A DNA stretch of 64,000 nucleotides, taken from positions 682,001 to 746,000 of the forward strand of contig JANTUC010000017.1 of the NCBI GenBank assembly GCA_026873275.1. The letters are read 5' to 3'. The notes under the pieces are model-generated. The model had not been told where the DNA came from. It did not search any database and saw nothing but the letters and a program-made list of their open reading frames with translations. Of this stretch, positions 32,201 to 45,360 are shown piece by piece (positions within the stretch are counted from its first letter, which is position 1; each line of letters starts with the position of its first letter). A program made the position numbers and the translations under genes. This DNA comes from Pseudopithomyces maydicus (lineage: Eukaryota; Ascomycota; Dothideomycetes; Pleosporales; Didymosphaeriaceae).

Positions 32201-34512
32201 GACTACCTAAGATAGTTACTAATATAAAGTTATTTACTAGATTTACTAGATTCTATTATAGGTAAATTAAGGACTTCTTTTAAATTCTAACCCCTATTAC
32301 TGCCCTAAAAAGAAAAGATACTTTATTTATTTAAACCTTTATCTGCCAAGAGGCCTTTAAAAAACTAAAAAGGGTTTTTATTTTTCGTCCTATACTAAAG
32401 TACTTTAACTGGGACAAGTCTACTATCCTAAAAATAAATATATTAGACTATATAGTAGCCGGTGTCCTATTATAGTATAATAAGGAGGGTGAACTATATC
32501 CTATTATTTTTTTTTTAAAGAAGATAATATTTATTAAGTATAATTATAAAATATATAATAAGGAGCTCCTCGCAATTATATACTATTTAAAAAATAGTTT
32601 ACTAAGCTAGAGATAAGCTAGTATAAAATATAGATCTTAATTAATTACCGCAACTTAAAGTATTTTATATTTATAAAAAAGCTAAATTACTGCTAAACTA
32701 AATAGTTTAAATTCTTATCTAGATTTAACTTTAAGATTATCTACTAATTAGGAAAATAAAAAGTTAAGTTTAATAGCCTAACTAAGAGGTTAGAGAATTT
32801 ATTTAAAAAGGGGGATAAATACCTCCTATACTAGAGTTAGATAGTACTAAAGTATAGTAGCCTAGAAGACTTCCCTACTAAGTTTATTATATAACTAGAT
32901 AGCTAATATAAGCACGCTAAATTTTATTTAATTACTATAAGTGCTAACTAATTAATAATATCTATCCTTAATAGCCTACTATTATCTTTACCTAACTAGA
33001 TAAGAGAGTTTTTAAAGATTATATATAAATTAAACCCCCTGCCTAGTAAAATACTAAAAGTATTAAATAAGAATACTAGTAAGCACTTATTAATAACCCT
33101 AGTTAAGTGCTTATAAAATTTAGGCCTACTATTTTATAAGAATTAATTATATATACCTAACTTAGATAACCTAAAGGCAACACTACTATAAAAGATATAT
33201 AATAGTTAGTTTACTAGATACCCTAGACGCTTAAAAATTTATAAGTTATTATTATAAAGCTTTTATTAGCTTAGTATAATAAAGTATATAAACTGCTAAG
33301 TCTAAAACTATTAAATCTGCTAAAGGATTACGCCCTTTAGAGAAGGCTATTAAAGTATTCTAAAACTACTTTCTATATCTAGAAAAGTGTAAAAACACCT
33401 ATTAATAAATTTTATTACTTATCTGTCTGAGAGCAGCGGGTTTAATATTATACTAATAGTAGTTTATTAACTTACTAAGTTCCGCTAATTAATCCCCTAT
33501 AAGGGGACTTATAACGCTAAGACTTTAGCTTATCTATTCTAAAATAATATTTAAAGACTGTATAATCTGCCTGAAACTATAGTATTTAATAGAAATACTT
33601 AGTTTATATCTATTTTCTAGAAGCACCTTTATAAGCTATTAAATACTTATATATAATTATTTACTATCTAGCACCCTAAGTCTAACAACTAAATTAAGAG
33701 GATAAATATAATTTTAAAATAGTACCTAAGGGCGTACGTATCCTATCTTTAGAATAACTAGTATAATTAGCTTACCTCTACTAAGTTCGCTAGTAATAGC
33801 TAAGTCTTTAAAATTATATATATCTCCCTATTCTTCGCTCTATATAGATTTAAACCTTAATTTAAATTTAAATTAGTCCAACCTAATACCTACTTTACTA
33901 TATAAGACGCCGCCCTATTTACTAATTAAATAAAAAAGATCTATAAGTACTATAAGACTAAAATTACTATTATTTAAGTTTAATAAAAGGGCTATACTAA
34001 CTAAAAGAGGAAACCTACCTATTACTACTACCTTAAAAAAAAGGTCTGGCTTAATATAAAGAATATTTAAACTCTATATCCCTAGAAGAAGCTAGACTAG
34101 AAGAATTTAAGCCTATTTATTATTAAAAAGATAATTAATACTTATACCTGTAAACTACAGTTGCCTGCTATTATAAGAATATATTTTATATTTAATATAA
34201 GCCTACTAAGACCTGCATTTAAAGACTTTATACTTAGATAATACTAGCCTCTACTACTACCTATTAAAGTAGATAGTATTAAATAGTTTAAGGTTAAAAA
34301 AATTATTAATTCTTATTAGGAGTGCTGCAGTAGAGGTAAGCCACACCTATACTATATTATTAAATAAATAGAGTATCTAGATTATACTTCTAAGCCTACT
34401 AAGTACCTAAAAGACGCCGCTAAGCTAATTAGGAACTTCTATTATAAATATTTAATTAAACCTAGCCCTAGATAGGTCGTCTCACAGGAGTATTAACCTA
34501 AAGGGGGAGTAC

Positions 34513-34863
34513 TGTTACGGCACAGTCTAGAGAGTTAATTATATCTAATTAGATAAGAGCTTAAATAGCTAAGTTATTAAAATACTATTAAAAAGAAACC
34601 CTTTTTATATAACTAAACCTCTAGTAGCTCTTTAAGTTATATTTTATTAAATTAACCTACCTATCTAATAACTGCCTATTATAGATAGCTATTTTATATT
34701 AATAAAATAATTTAATAACTATCTTTAATTCTATTTATTTATCTGTCTGCCCTGTACTACCGCTGCTATTAGTACCCCTAATCTACCCTAATAGCTGATC
34801 CTTCTACCGCCTGCTAATTGTGTACTACTAAGGTGTAACCTGATACCGACCCGTCCCGTGATA
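34513..34863 (+). repeat. 3' LTR of element A
   Basis: 351 bp, TGTTACGG ... CCCGTGATA, identical in length to the reconstructed 5' LTR and to the solo LTR at 61894-62244. It is followed by the TSD TATTT. Confidence 0.9.
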
Positions 34864-34868
34864 TATTT

Positions 34869-36214
34869 TTACTTACTAATTTTTATATACTATATTTTTC
34901 TGCTATCCAGTAGGGAGACACTCTTTTATTAATTATTTTTATAACATTTAGTTAACTGACTGGACACCTTTTTACTATTCTATAAAATATAAAGACTATA
35001 AGAGTAGCTAGTTTTAGAGATTAAGATTAGTTCTTAGGCAGGAGTAACTTATAAAGAAAGAAAAATTATTAACTATATAAATAAGTTAATAGGATAATTA
35101 GTATTAATATTATAAATAATACTAAATTAATAATAAGACCTAAGTAAATCTAAATAATAAATTAATAAATTAATTAAATATAAGTATCTAGGAGAAAACT
35201 TAAATTTCTATATATTTTATATTAGCGCAGGTTAAATAAGATAATTTAAATTAAAATTACTATTTAATTAGAGGCATATAAGAGTGCGTTTTAAATATTT
35301 TATATTTATAGAGTGAATTGCTATCTATAGGCCTAGTATAAAAAAATAATAGAAGTTACTAAATATTATTTTTAAAAGTCTTTACTCTTATATTATAATT
35401 TTCTTATAACTTAAATTTATTTAACATTAAATTTTAGCCTAATTATTTAATTAAAAATATATTATTTATTATTAAATTCTTATTTAATAGAGCTATTTTA
35501 AAAACGTATTTTATTTTTAATTATATAATTAGAAGTAATAGTCTATTAAGTTATTTATAACTCTTTTAAGTTATATATATATTATAGGCGATTTAAATGT
35601 GCTAGAGATATTAACTTTAAATTAAATATATATCAAAATTATTTTATAGCTTTATAATTATTTATCTATACTATTATATTATTATATATAATTATACTAG
35701 TTACTAATAGTGCTAGCAGTTATTAAATTTATTAATAATATTATTTACGTAGCTTAATTATTTTATAAATTATTTATATAAATAAGGCTAAACTAATTTA
35801 TATTATTTTTTAGAATGATAAAAAGGTGTTTAGTTAGTTAACTAGACATTATAAAAAAATTAATAAAAGAGTGTCTCCCTATTAGATAGTAGAAAAATAT
35901 AGTATATATAAATTAATATTAAAAACACTTTATTTTACCTAAATTATTATTAAGTTAATTTATTTATATTTTTTAAATTATTTTATAGTGCTAGAGCTTT
36001 AATATTTTAATTATTTTTTAGAGGCTAAATATTATATAGATATAATAATACTATACTTATTTAGTATTCAAGCTATTTTTTTCCTTTACTATTATTATAT
36101 TTATAGAAGAAGATATATATTTAATTTAATATAAAATAAAGTCTTTATTAATAACTATTTATTAATTATTTCCACTACCTTACGCGTTAAAATTAAAATA
36201 ATTACTAAACCTTA
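34869..36214. repeat. Foldback element E, copy 1, inner arm, loop and right arm
   Basis: 34869-34985 resumes the left arm. It contains GTAGGGAGACAC, and the inverted counterpart (GTGTCTCCCTA) lies at about 35873. Between them is a loop of about 0.83 kb. Its first part (34985-35215) matches 52310-52520 directly and 38345-38575 inverted, so another repeat has landed in the loop. From about 35815 the right arm begins and runs to 36214, where a poly(A) insertion interrupts it. No coding sequence survives. Confidence 0.55.
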
Positions 36215-37386
36215 CCAGTCTCGATCGAGACCCACAGGTTCCAGAAAGTTCTAATAATTAATATAACGAGTGATTATTTAATTAATCATAAAGCATATAT
36301 ATAAGATTTATTTAATTGCGTTAAAAGGCTTTTAGATAAATATTTATTAATACTATAAAATTAGCTACTAGCTAAGATAACCTTTTAATATAATTAAAAT
36401 AAATTATTATATTGTCTCTATAAGATATTCCTAAACCTTTATTATATTTTTTAACTAGTCTTTATCTTTATAAGGTTTAAGCATTACTTTTAAATTTTTA
36501 TTTAAATTTATCTTTCTCTTCTAGTTACTTTTATTTTTAGTTAACTAGTATTTATTATCTTTTAGTATATTCTCTATAGTTTTGACTTAATATTTTATAA
36601 AGGATATATAGAATTTATTCTAAAATTCTATATTTAGTATTAGCACTAGCATAAGTCCTAAAATTTTAACTTATTAAGTTTTAGAGTAAGTCTATATTTA
36701 GTATCTAGTAATAAAAATTTTAAAATTATAATTATTTTATTATCGTCGCGAGTTACCTTTTTAATATATAATTATAGCTTTATAAAGTATTTATTATTAA
36801 AGGGAGTATCTACTTTTATTATTTTATTCTATTTTAAAGGCTTTATACCCCTAAAACCTCTAAAAAACAGTCTATTTATTTTATTTAGCTAGTTATTTAA
36901 AAATAATAATATAATTTTTAAAAAAGAAGCAGAAGTCTTAAAAGTAAAAATATAATAAAATTAAACTAAGATAATATTAAAGAGCCAGAAATATTAATAT
37001 ATATATAAAACCTATTTTAGGCGTTAGGATAAGCTATTATTATTAAATTTTATTAAGTTTAATTAAATATTTTAAAAAATAATCTAAGTTCTTAAATACT
37101 ATTTAGTATTCTAAATTACTTAAATTATCTATTCTTATCCTCTATTATCTCTTATTTTATAATATAAATATCTGTATTAGACAATAAAGCTAAATAAAAG
37201 AGTATAACTTAGTATTCTTTATTAAGCAACTTTTCTCCTAATAGTATTATATAAAAGTATAAGTTTAAATTATATTATAGTTATATAAAAAAAGAAATAT
37301 TATAAAAGCCAATTATTAGTTATAGAGTATATAGAGTATATTTCCTTATTACTAGGTAGTTGCAAACAGCGACTTTCAAAAAAAAA
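36215..37386 (+). mobile_element. Poly(A)-tailed retroelement insertion, copy 1
   Basis: 1.17 kb insertion into the right arm of E, flanked by an 11-bp target duplication ACTAAACCTTA (36204-36214 and 37387-37397) and ending in an A-run (37378-37386). It begins near CCAGTCTCGATCGAGACCC. A second copy lies inverted at 39193-40346 with its own target duplication. Poly(A) plus variable-length duplication indicates target-primed reverse transcription (LINE-type machinery). No reverse transcriptase is readable, so it is either non-autonomous or truncated and RIP-erased. Confidence 0.75.
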
Positions 37387-37785
37387 ACTAAACCTTAATT
37401 ACTTATATTTAAAAATATATTAAATAATATTACCTGTATATAAGCTGCTAAAACTATAAAATTATTATAATTTTTTAAATATTTTAAACTAGCTAATTTA
37501 ATAACTAAAATTTAAAATAGTATTTTTAACCTAGTAATTCTTATTAGGTTTTATAACAAAGTTACCTTAACTATAAATTAAATAATTAAAATATATTTTT
37601 TTAATATAGTACATCACTATTATATACCTAATATATAGTTTTATTATAAGGTAGATAATGAACCTAAAGGAATTTATAATTAAGTAGAAAATAAAAGAGA
37701 AGAAAATTTTAAAATAATATATAAATTTTATAATAAAATTAATAAGTAAGGCTAGTATTATATTTTTAGAATTATTACTATAAAA
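37387..37785. repeat. Foldback element E, copy 1, distal right arm
   Basis: Continuation of the inverted arm after the poly(A) insertion. It aligns inverted with 27750-28010 and directly with 41450-41838. The similarity stops at about 37785, after the sequence AGAATTATTACTA, the same internal point at which copy 2 stops. Confidence 0.55.
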
Positions 37786-38639
37786 TATTAGGTATATTTT
37801 TGTATTTAACGGTAATTCTAATTAAATTTTAATTTAAATATATAAATATCGTAACGCTGCTTAAGCTATATATAAATATTATATTTTTTAAAATAAATAT
37901 ATACTTTGCAAACACGATTATATTTTATATATATAAGATATTTCTTTACTATAGTTTTACTAAAAGATTTAATAAACTTAATAAATAAATAGTAATAAGT
38001 AGTGCTAGAGGCAGATAAATATTTAAATATAATATAAATTAAATTAATATTATTTATAATGTAGAGTAGAGCTTAATTATAACTATTTATAGAGTTATAT
38101 TACTTAATTTGAAGATAGATTTTAGAAAAAGGGGAATAATATTAAAATTTATAAATAGCTATAATATAGTATTAATTCTATATATAATAAAAGGCCTAGG
38201 GCGGGCTATATAATTATATAGTTATATAATTTAATTAATATAATTAGTAATTTTAGTATATTAAGCATATTAAGCAGCTTATATACTAATTACTAAGTAA
38301 AAATTAGTTAATATAATTGATTAATTAATCCTATTAATTAATTTAATATATAGAAACCTAAGTTTCCTTATAGATATTTATGTTTAATTTATTTATTAAT
38401 TTATTTATTGAATTTACTTAGGCCTTATTATTAATTTAGTATTATTTATAATATTAATACTAACTACTTTATTAAATTATTTATATAATTAACAATTTTT
38501 CTTTTTCTGTAAGTTGCTTCTGCCTAAGAACTAACTTTAATCTTTAAAATTATGTATCTTTATAGTTTTAATAATAAATTAAGGACTATCTATAACCTTT
38601 TTAAATAGAGGGGTAATATAATAAAATAATACTATAAAT
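37786..38639. repeat. AT-rich repeat DNA with a dispersed F-type repeat
   Basis: About 0.85 kb of decayed repeat. From about 38140 a purine tract (AAAAAGGGGAA) is followed by sequence that matches 52294-52661 in inverted orientation (shared blocks near GAAACCTAAGTTTCC at about 38366 and the region to 38575). This marks a further copy of the putative LTR F. No coding region. Confidence 0.4.
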
Positions 38640-39192
38640 TACTTTAGTAGCACCCCTTTAAGGCGTTATCTATATTTTAGTATAATTATTACCCTTTTTA
38701 TACTAAATATAAATAATATTATAGAGCTATTTATTGATTTTTATTTAATTATAGTATTCTTTACTCTTTTTATATATTTATTAATTATAATTATCTGCCA
38801 GCATATAAACGCTCTATATATAAAATAATAATAAACAGTATTTATTAAAAATAATTATATAGTACTTTCTAATCTTTTAAGTTATTTAGTATTAAGTAAC
38901 TATCTTAAGTAATAATTCTAAAAATATAATACTAGCCTTACTTATTAATTTAATTATAAAATTTAAATATTTTTTAAAAATATTTTTTTTCCATCTTCTA
39001 CTTAGCTATAAATTTTTTTAACTTAATTATTTATCTTATAATAGAATTATACCCTAGATATATAATAATAATATATTATATTAAGAGATATATTTTAATT
39101 ACTTAATTTATAGTTAAGGTAACCTCTCTATAAAACTTAGTAAAAATTACTAAGTTAAAAGCGCTACTCTAAAGCCCTTTAATTATTAAGTT
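38640..39192 (+). repeat. Foldback element E, copy 2, left arm (first part)
   Basis: Aligns directly with 27468-28020 of copy 1. It is interrupted after 39192 by an inverted poly(A)-tailed insertion and resumes at 40347. Copy 1 has the uninterrupted sequence at about 28017-28045, confirming the empty site. Confidence 0.6.
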
Positions 39193-40346
39193 TTTTTTTT
39201 TTTTTTTTTTTTTTTTAATAAGAAAGTTACTTTTTATAACTATCTAGTAATAAGGAAATGTGCTCTATATACTATATAACTAATAATTAGCTCTTGTAAG
39301 GTACTTTTTTATTTAATTTATATAATTATAGTATAGCTTAAATGTGTGCTGCTATATAATTACTAAAATAATAGAATACTAAAGTATCTAATTCTCTTAT
39401 TTAATATAAATAGCTATATTATATAATAATAGGTAATAAGGGATAATAAAAGATAATAATTTAAATAAAGCCTTATAGCGGATTACCCTAATAATATTAA
39501 ATTATAAATTATTTAAATTAATTTTTAATACTTCTAATTTAACTTTAAAAGAATTTTCAGTATTAACTTCTCCTAACGCCTAATATAATTTTTATATATA
39601 TATTAATTTATTTATAGTGCACACTATAATACTATAAATTTTAAAATTTATATTTTTAATTTTATTTAAAATAAAGTTTTCTTTCGCCGGTATACTAACT
39701 CTTAAATAGTATAAATTAGTTAATATAAATAAGCTCCCCACTCTAGAAGAAAAGAAAAAGACTAAGTTTTAAGTATATATTAAGAAACTAGAAATTAATA
39801 ATAAAATAATTATAATATTGCAACTCTTAGTATTAGATACTAAATTTAAAATAACTTTTAATTCTGATAGATTAAATATAAGCTTATACTTATACTTATA
39901 CTTATTCTAATATAAATAGAGTCCTGTAGTATAAGTAACTATAATTATATAATAAATAAGCTTAGAATAATAGAAATAATTCTAGATAATAAAAAATGCT
40001 AGATAATAGAGGATATAAAAGCTAAAAGTAAAAGTAAAAAAATAAAGAAAAAGAAAAAAACTTAAATAATAAAATAAAGGAGATATTAAAGCCTTATAAA
40101 AATATAAACTAGTTAGTAAAAGTAATAGAACTCTATAAATTTTTTATAAGTAATATATAGCTATTTATACTAGTTATATTAAATAATTATCTGCTGTATT
40201 ATTTAATACTAGAGTATTAATAAGTGTTTATTAAAATGACTTCTTATAAATAAATCTTTTATATATACTTTATAACTAATAGAATAATTGTGCGTTGTAT
40301 CAATTATTAGAACTTTCTAGAACCTGTGGGTCTTAATCGAGACCGG
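39193..40346 (-). mobile_element. Poly(A)-tailed retroelement insertion, copy 2
   Basis: 1.15 kb, inverted relative to the copy at 36215. On the plus strand it begins with an uninterrupted T-run (39191-39216), the complement of its poly(A) tail, and ends ...CTTAATCGAGACCGG. It is flanked by a 12-bp target duplication AATTATTAAGTT (39181-39192 and 40347-40358). Length and both ends match copy 1, which argues that about 1.16 kb is the full size of the element rather than random 5' truncation. No coding frame is readable. Confidence 0.75.
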
Positions 40347-41838
40347 AATTATTAAGTTAATTAATTTAAAATATTTAAAAAATTATAATAACTCTATAAT
40401 CTTAGCAGCTTATATATAGAAAATTTTATTTAATATATTTTTAAAAATAAGTAGTTAAAGTTTAGTAGTTATTTTAATTTTAATATATAAGGTGGTAGAA
40501 ACAGCTAATAAGTAGTTATTAATAAAAACTCTACTTTATATTAAATTAAATATATACTCTACTACGCAGATATAGCAATAATAAAAAAATAGCTTAAGTA
40601 CTATATAATAATAATATTTCTATATCTATATAATACCTAATCTTTAAAAAATAGTTAGGGTATTAAGACTTTAGTACTATAAAATAATTAAAAAAATATA
40701 ATTAGGTTAGCCTAATAATAATCTAAGTAAAATAAAATTTTTTTACTTATTAATTTTTATATATTATATGTTTCTACTATCTAGTAGGGAGACACTTTTT
40801 TAATAATTATTTTTATAATATTTAGTTAACTAACTAGACACCTTTTTACTATTCTATAAAATATTAGTAATATTTATTTAAAAATAAAAAATAGTTTAAC
40901 TTTAATATAATTTAATTTTTTATATTTCTTCTTTTGCGTGCGAAGAGTTTTTATAAATAAAGATATTTTATTACCCTTCTTTAGCTAAGGTGCCGTTTTT
41001 TATTTTTTATTAATATAAGAGATTATTTATTATTAAGACTTCTTATCTTTTATAAAATGGTAAAAAGGTGTCTAGTTAGTCAACTAGACATTATAAAAAT
41101 AATTAATAAAAAAGTGTCTTTTTATTAAATAGTAGAAAAATATAGCGTATAAAAATTAGTAAGTAAAAATACTTTATTTTATTTAAATTATTATTAAGTT
41201 AATTTAATTATATTTTTTTAATTACTTTATAGTGCTAGAGCTTTAATATCTTAATTATTCTTTAAAGGCTAAATATTATATAGGTATAATAGTATTATAT
41301 TTATATAGTACTTAAGCTATCTCTTTTTTACTATTATTATATTTACGTAATAAAGTATATATATAATTTAATATAAAGTAAAGTCTTTATTAATAATTAC
41401 TTATTAGCTGTTTCTACTACCTTATATATTAAAATTAAAATAATTATTAAACCTTAACTACCTATATTTAAAGATATATTAAATAATATTATCTATATAT
41501 AAATTGCTAAAATTATAGAATTATTATAATTTTTAAATACTTTAAATTAATTAATTTAGTAACTGAAGGCTTCTAGAGTAGTACTTTTAATTTAATAATT
41601 TTTACTAGGTCTTATAGAGAGGTTATCTTAATTATAAGTTAAGTAATTAAAATATATCTTTTAATATAGCATATTATTATTGTATACTTAGAATATAGTT
41701 TTGCTATAAAATAGATAATTAAATTAAAAAAATTTATAATTAAGCAGAAGATAAAAAAGGGAGGAATTTTAAAAAATACTTAAATTTTATAATAAAATTA
41801 ATAAGTAAGGCTGGCACTATATTTTTCAAATTATTATT
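40347..41838. repeat. Foldback element E, copy 2, left arm end, short loop and right arm
   Basis: 40347-40860 completes the left arm (GTAGGGAGACAC at about 40784). A short loop of about 195 bp follows (40861-41055). The inverted right arm runs from about 41056 (AAGTGTCTTTTT at about 41111) to 41838. This copy lacks the F repeat and the gypsy insertion of copy 1 and so shows the element's simpler form. Stem arms are roughly 0.8-1.1 kb. Confidence 0.6.
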
Positions 41839-44600
41839 TGTGGAAAGGAAACATCCAAAAGCCGATTCTAATAGAGAAAACTAGCCACGTGACCTAGGTC
41901 ACCTGACCTAATCCAAGATCCAGACTTAAGAAGTTTAAAAACTTAATTATTTAATCCTATTATTTAACTTTAGAGTAGATAGTTTTTTATAAAGTTTAAA
42001 TTTCTTTTATAGAAATCTAAGCAGTAAATTACTATTTTTATTTATAAAAATATACTATTAGTTCTATAGCTCTAAAGTTATAAGCCTAGTATTTTAATTA
42101 ATTAGAATAATTCTTTCTATATAACTTACTCGCTGTAACTATAGTAAAAATAGTTATTTTAATTATAAAATAATTTTTATTATATAATTATTTATTCCTA
42201 TCCTTAGATCCACTAATCCCACGTAATTATAACTAAAGTAATAATTATAATTATAAATAGAAATCCTTATCTTAAGGATAAAGCCTTTTAGGTTAATTAG
42301 TATATTTAATTAAAAATCTAAGCGATATTAAAAGGAATTTAAAAATAATTTAATTCTAATTTTAAATCTATAAAACCTTTTATAATAAGCGTATTAGTAT
42401 TACTAGAATTTTTAGTAACTTTAATATTATTATTAAATATAGCTATAGTTGCTACATAAATAATAATTTACAATTTACTTATTTAAATTGAGGATTAGAA
42501 GATTAAAAAGCACTAAATTAAAATAATAATTTAAATTATTTAAGTGGCGAAATTTAAAAATCTCTTAAACTAAGTTAAAGTAATAATTAATAAATTAATA
42601 CTATTACTAATTATAATAAAGATATTTTAAAATGGAAATCCTAGTCTCTAAGCTATAATTAAATAATTTAAAAAAATTTATATACTAATAGAAGCTAGCA
42701 CTAAAATAATTATTTATTAATAATACTAAATATATCTTAAAAAGGTAAAGTCTGGAAAGTAGAATTAAAAAAATTAATATAAAATTTAGTAAAATATTTA
42801 CTATAAAGACGTTGTATATAAAATTCTAGAAGTTAAAGGATTTATAATAATATATAATTTTCTTTAAGCTATAATAGAAAAGATAGCCCCTAAATAAAGT
42901 AGAATTATAAAAATAGAAATTATTTATAAAAAATATTAAAAAAATAAATAATTATAATAGAAAATTTAAAAATAGTCTTTAAAGCACTCCTGCAGAAGAA
43001 TTTATATTATTTAAATAATATAAAATTTTATAAAGTATTTATTACTCTAAGGAATACTAGTTTTAATTCAAAAAGAATAGTCTAAATACTAAAACTAATA
43101 AAAAAGATTAGAATAATTTAGATTTAGTAAAGGACTACCTCTATAATAAGAAAAAATATTCTTAGATAGTTATAAAATACTATTAATTAATAATGACCTA
43201 TTATAAAAAAGCTAAAGGAAAAGATCCTCTAATTATTATTTTTATTATTAAGAAAAAGGTAATCCTAAATTAATTTTAATAATAAAAGTATACTAGTCTT
43301 AGAGCAAAAATTATAAAAAAAATTAAAAAAAGAAGATACTAATTAGAAAGTAATTTTTATATTTTTACTTATTACTATAATTATAAGTATATATTTTAAA
43401 AAAATACGTCTTCGGATTAATTAATTTTAGAATAAGTTAATATAGTTTTAATCCCTTATAAAGAGGAAGAAAACGTATATAATATATATAATATTATAAT
43501 AGGATACTTATATCTTTTAGCTTAAAATATAATTCTTAATAGTAAATTAATTATCTACTTAATAAATAATAGAGCCCTTTTAAATAAAAAAATTTTAAAG
43601 TTAAAAAAAATATATAAAAGTAGGAATATAAAAAATTCCTATAATTAATTAAAAAACCTAACGTCTAAAAAAGATTGTTTAAGGACTAAATAATAAATTA
43701 ATTAAAAATTTAATTCTTAAAGATATAGTAGTAGTTAAAAGCTTTTATTTAAATATTATTTTTATATTTAAATTAAAGGAAGCTAGTATCTAATATTTAA
43801 ATTTAAATAATATTCTTTAGCTTGGCATATATAGTAAAAATATAATTTTAATAAAATTATATAGTAAAAAGAACCTTATTTTTATTAAATATAATTCTAT
43901 TATTATTTATAATCCTTGCTATACCGTATTCTATAATAAGTATATAAAAATATTAAAATTTAACTTTCTAAGGTCGGATTCTAAAGACCTATAATATAAA
44001 TAATTAAAATATTTAGAAAAAGAAGCATTATAAGTACTAGTTAAATATATTTAAAATATAGAAATTAAGGGAATAATAATATAAAAATATAAATACTACT
44101 TTAAAATTGCTACCTTATAAGTTATATTTAAACGCCTAAAAAAGGCTTTTCTATAATCTTTCTTTAGAATTTTATAGAACCTATTTAATATACTAATAAA
44201 TAATTTTAGAGAATAATAGATATTAATTATAAAAGATAATTATAATAGAAAGATTTTTTATTATAATTTTTAATTAAAAATACTAATTTTAATTATAATA
44301 ATAATATAAGCCTTCTCTTAATAAATTTAAAAATAATATTATCTTTTAATAGTTAAAATAGTATCTAACAGCAATATAGTAACCTAATTATAATATAAAA
44401 GGTTGTAATTTAGGGAATAAATTAATAAAGAAGAAATTAGATTAATAGTTATACTAGTCTATATATATAAATTAAATAGAAGTGCGGAAAGGGCAGGTTA
44501 TAAAATTATAAAAAAAGAATTTAAAAATAAAATTTAAAATTAATCTATTAATAAAGCTGTAGCTAGAAACCTTAAAAATAATAATATAACGGCGGGCAAT
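41839..44600 (+). mobile_element. Decayed retroelement, possibly Ty1/copia-like
   Basis: Begins at the end of foldback copy 2 with a less mutated block, TGTGGAAAGGAAACATCC, containing the perfect palindrome GTGACCTAGGTCAC (41889-41902); this could be an LTR start. At about 43530-43600 the plus strand reads IILNSKLIIYLINNRALL, which resembles the copia protease context (ILDSGxTxH...NRxLF) after RIP changes. No reverse transcriptase was found and the 3' boundary is not defined. Classification is tentative. Confidence 0.35.
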
Positions 44601-45147
44601 AGGTTCTTCTGTGTTATATATTATAAAGTTATTATTATTATTGTTATTAATAACTATTAGGCTAAATTAGGACTAGTCTACCTAGTAAAGATTCTACGTA
44701 TATTATACGCCTATTCTATTTTATAAAAGGGATAAGTATTATTATTATCTATTAATTCTATTTACTATTGTTTTACTATTAATTTTAGTATAAAGTAAGC
44801 TCTATTACCTAAAACTAAATTTTATATAATAGTATTTTTTATTTAATAGTCTAAGGATATCTCTTAGAATTACTTAATTTATTAATTAGGGGTAATTTAT
44901 TACCTAAAAGTAAGTAATATTACTAACTCTAGAAAATACTAATAGCTTACTAATTAATTTATTTAATAATAGTAAGGTACTTGCACTTAATACTAATTTA
45001 TTATTAAATTTTTAAAAATATATAGAAGTAATAGAAAAGAAGCGTAATAAGTTATATATATTTTAATAACTTTACGCCCTTAAAACTAAAATTATTTAAT
45101 TTAAATACTTTTATTATACGCTTAGCTCTATTATATTGAATTTAAAA
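44601..45147. other. AT-rich decayed repeat DNA
   Basis: RIP-shifted sequence with no recognisable domain, LTR or gene. Confidence 0.4.
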
Positions 45148-45360
45148 TATTACAGAGTTATTAGGTTTTAGCAGAATTCTAAGCCGCGCTGTCTAGCGTG
45201 GCCTTTAGTAGAATCTTAGGCTAAAACTATTAATATAAATTCTAACTTAGTAGTTACTTTAACTATCTAGCTAGTTCTTTATTGCAATTATTTTATATTT
45301 AGACCTAGTTAATCTATGTTTTATACTACTTTAAATAATACCCTAATTAGGACCCTTATA
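45148..45360. repeat. Diverged family-C LTR (RIP-mutated)
   Basis: The right half (about 45255-45360, ending GGACCCTTATA) aligns with the end of the intact solo LTR at 63093-63326 (ending GGACCCTCACA), with the differences being almost all C-to-T or G-to-A. The left half is poorly alignable and the start is a guess based on TATTACAG as a mutated TGTCACGG. Confidence 0.5.

Larger units (their letters stand above)
28421..34863 (+). mobile_element. Ty3/gypsy chromodomain retrotransposon A (RIP-degraded)
   Basis: A structurally complete element: 5' LTR 28421-28721 plus 29223-29272 (351 bp, split by a solo LTR), 3' LTR 34513-34863 (351 bp), and perfect TSD TATTT at 28416-28420 and 34864-34868. 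A polypurine tract (AAAGGGGGAG) precedes the 3' LTR. Despite stops throughout, pol is legible in the plus strand: reverse transcriptase at about 31680-32330 with YLDNILIYSK at about 31990 (the YLDD motif with its second Asp codon mutated), RNase H at about 32390-32600, integrase at about 33050-33900, and a C-terminal chromodomain at about 34290-34480 (TKYLKDAAKLIRNFYYKYL). Gag is expected at about 29780-30500 but is only faintly readable. The element is dead. Minus the nested insert it is 5.9 kb. It sits inside the left arm of foldback element E. Confidence 0.88.
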
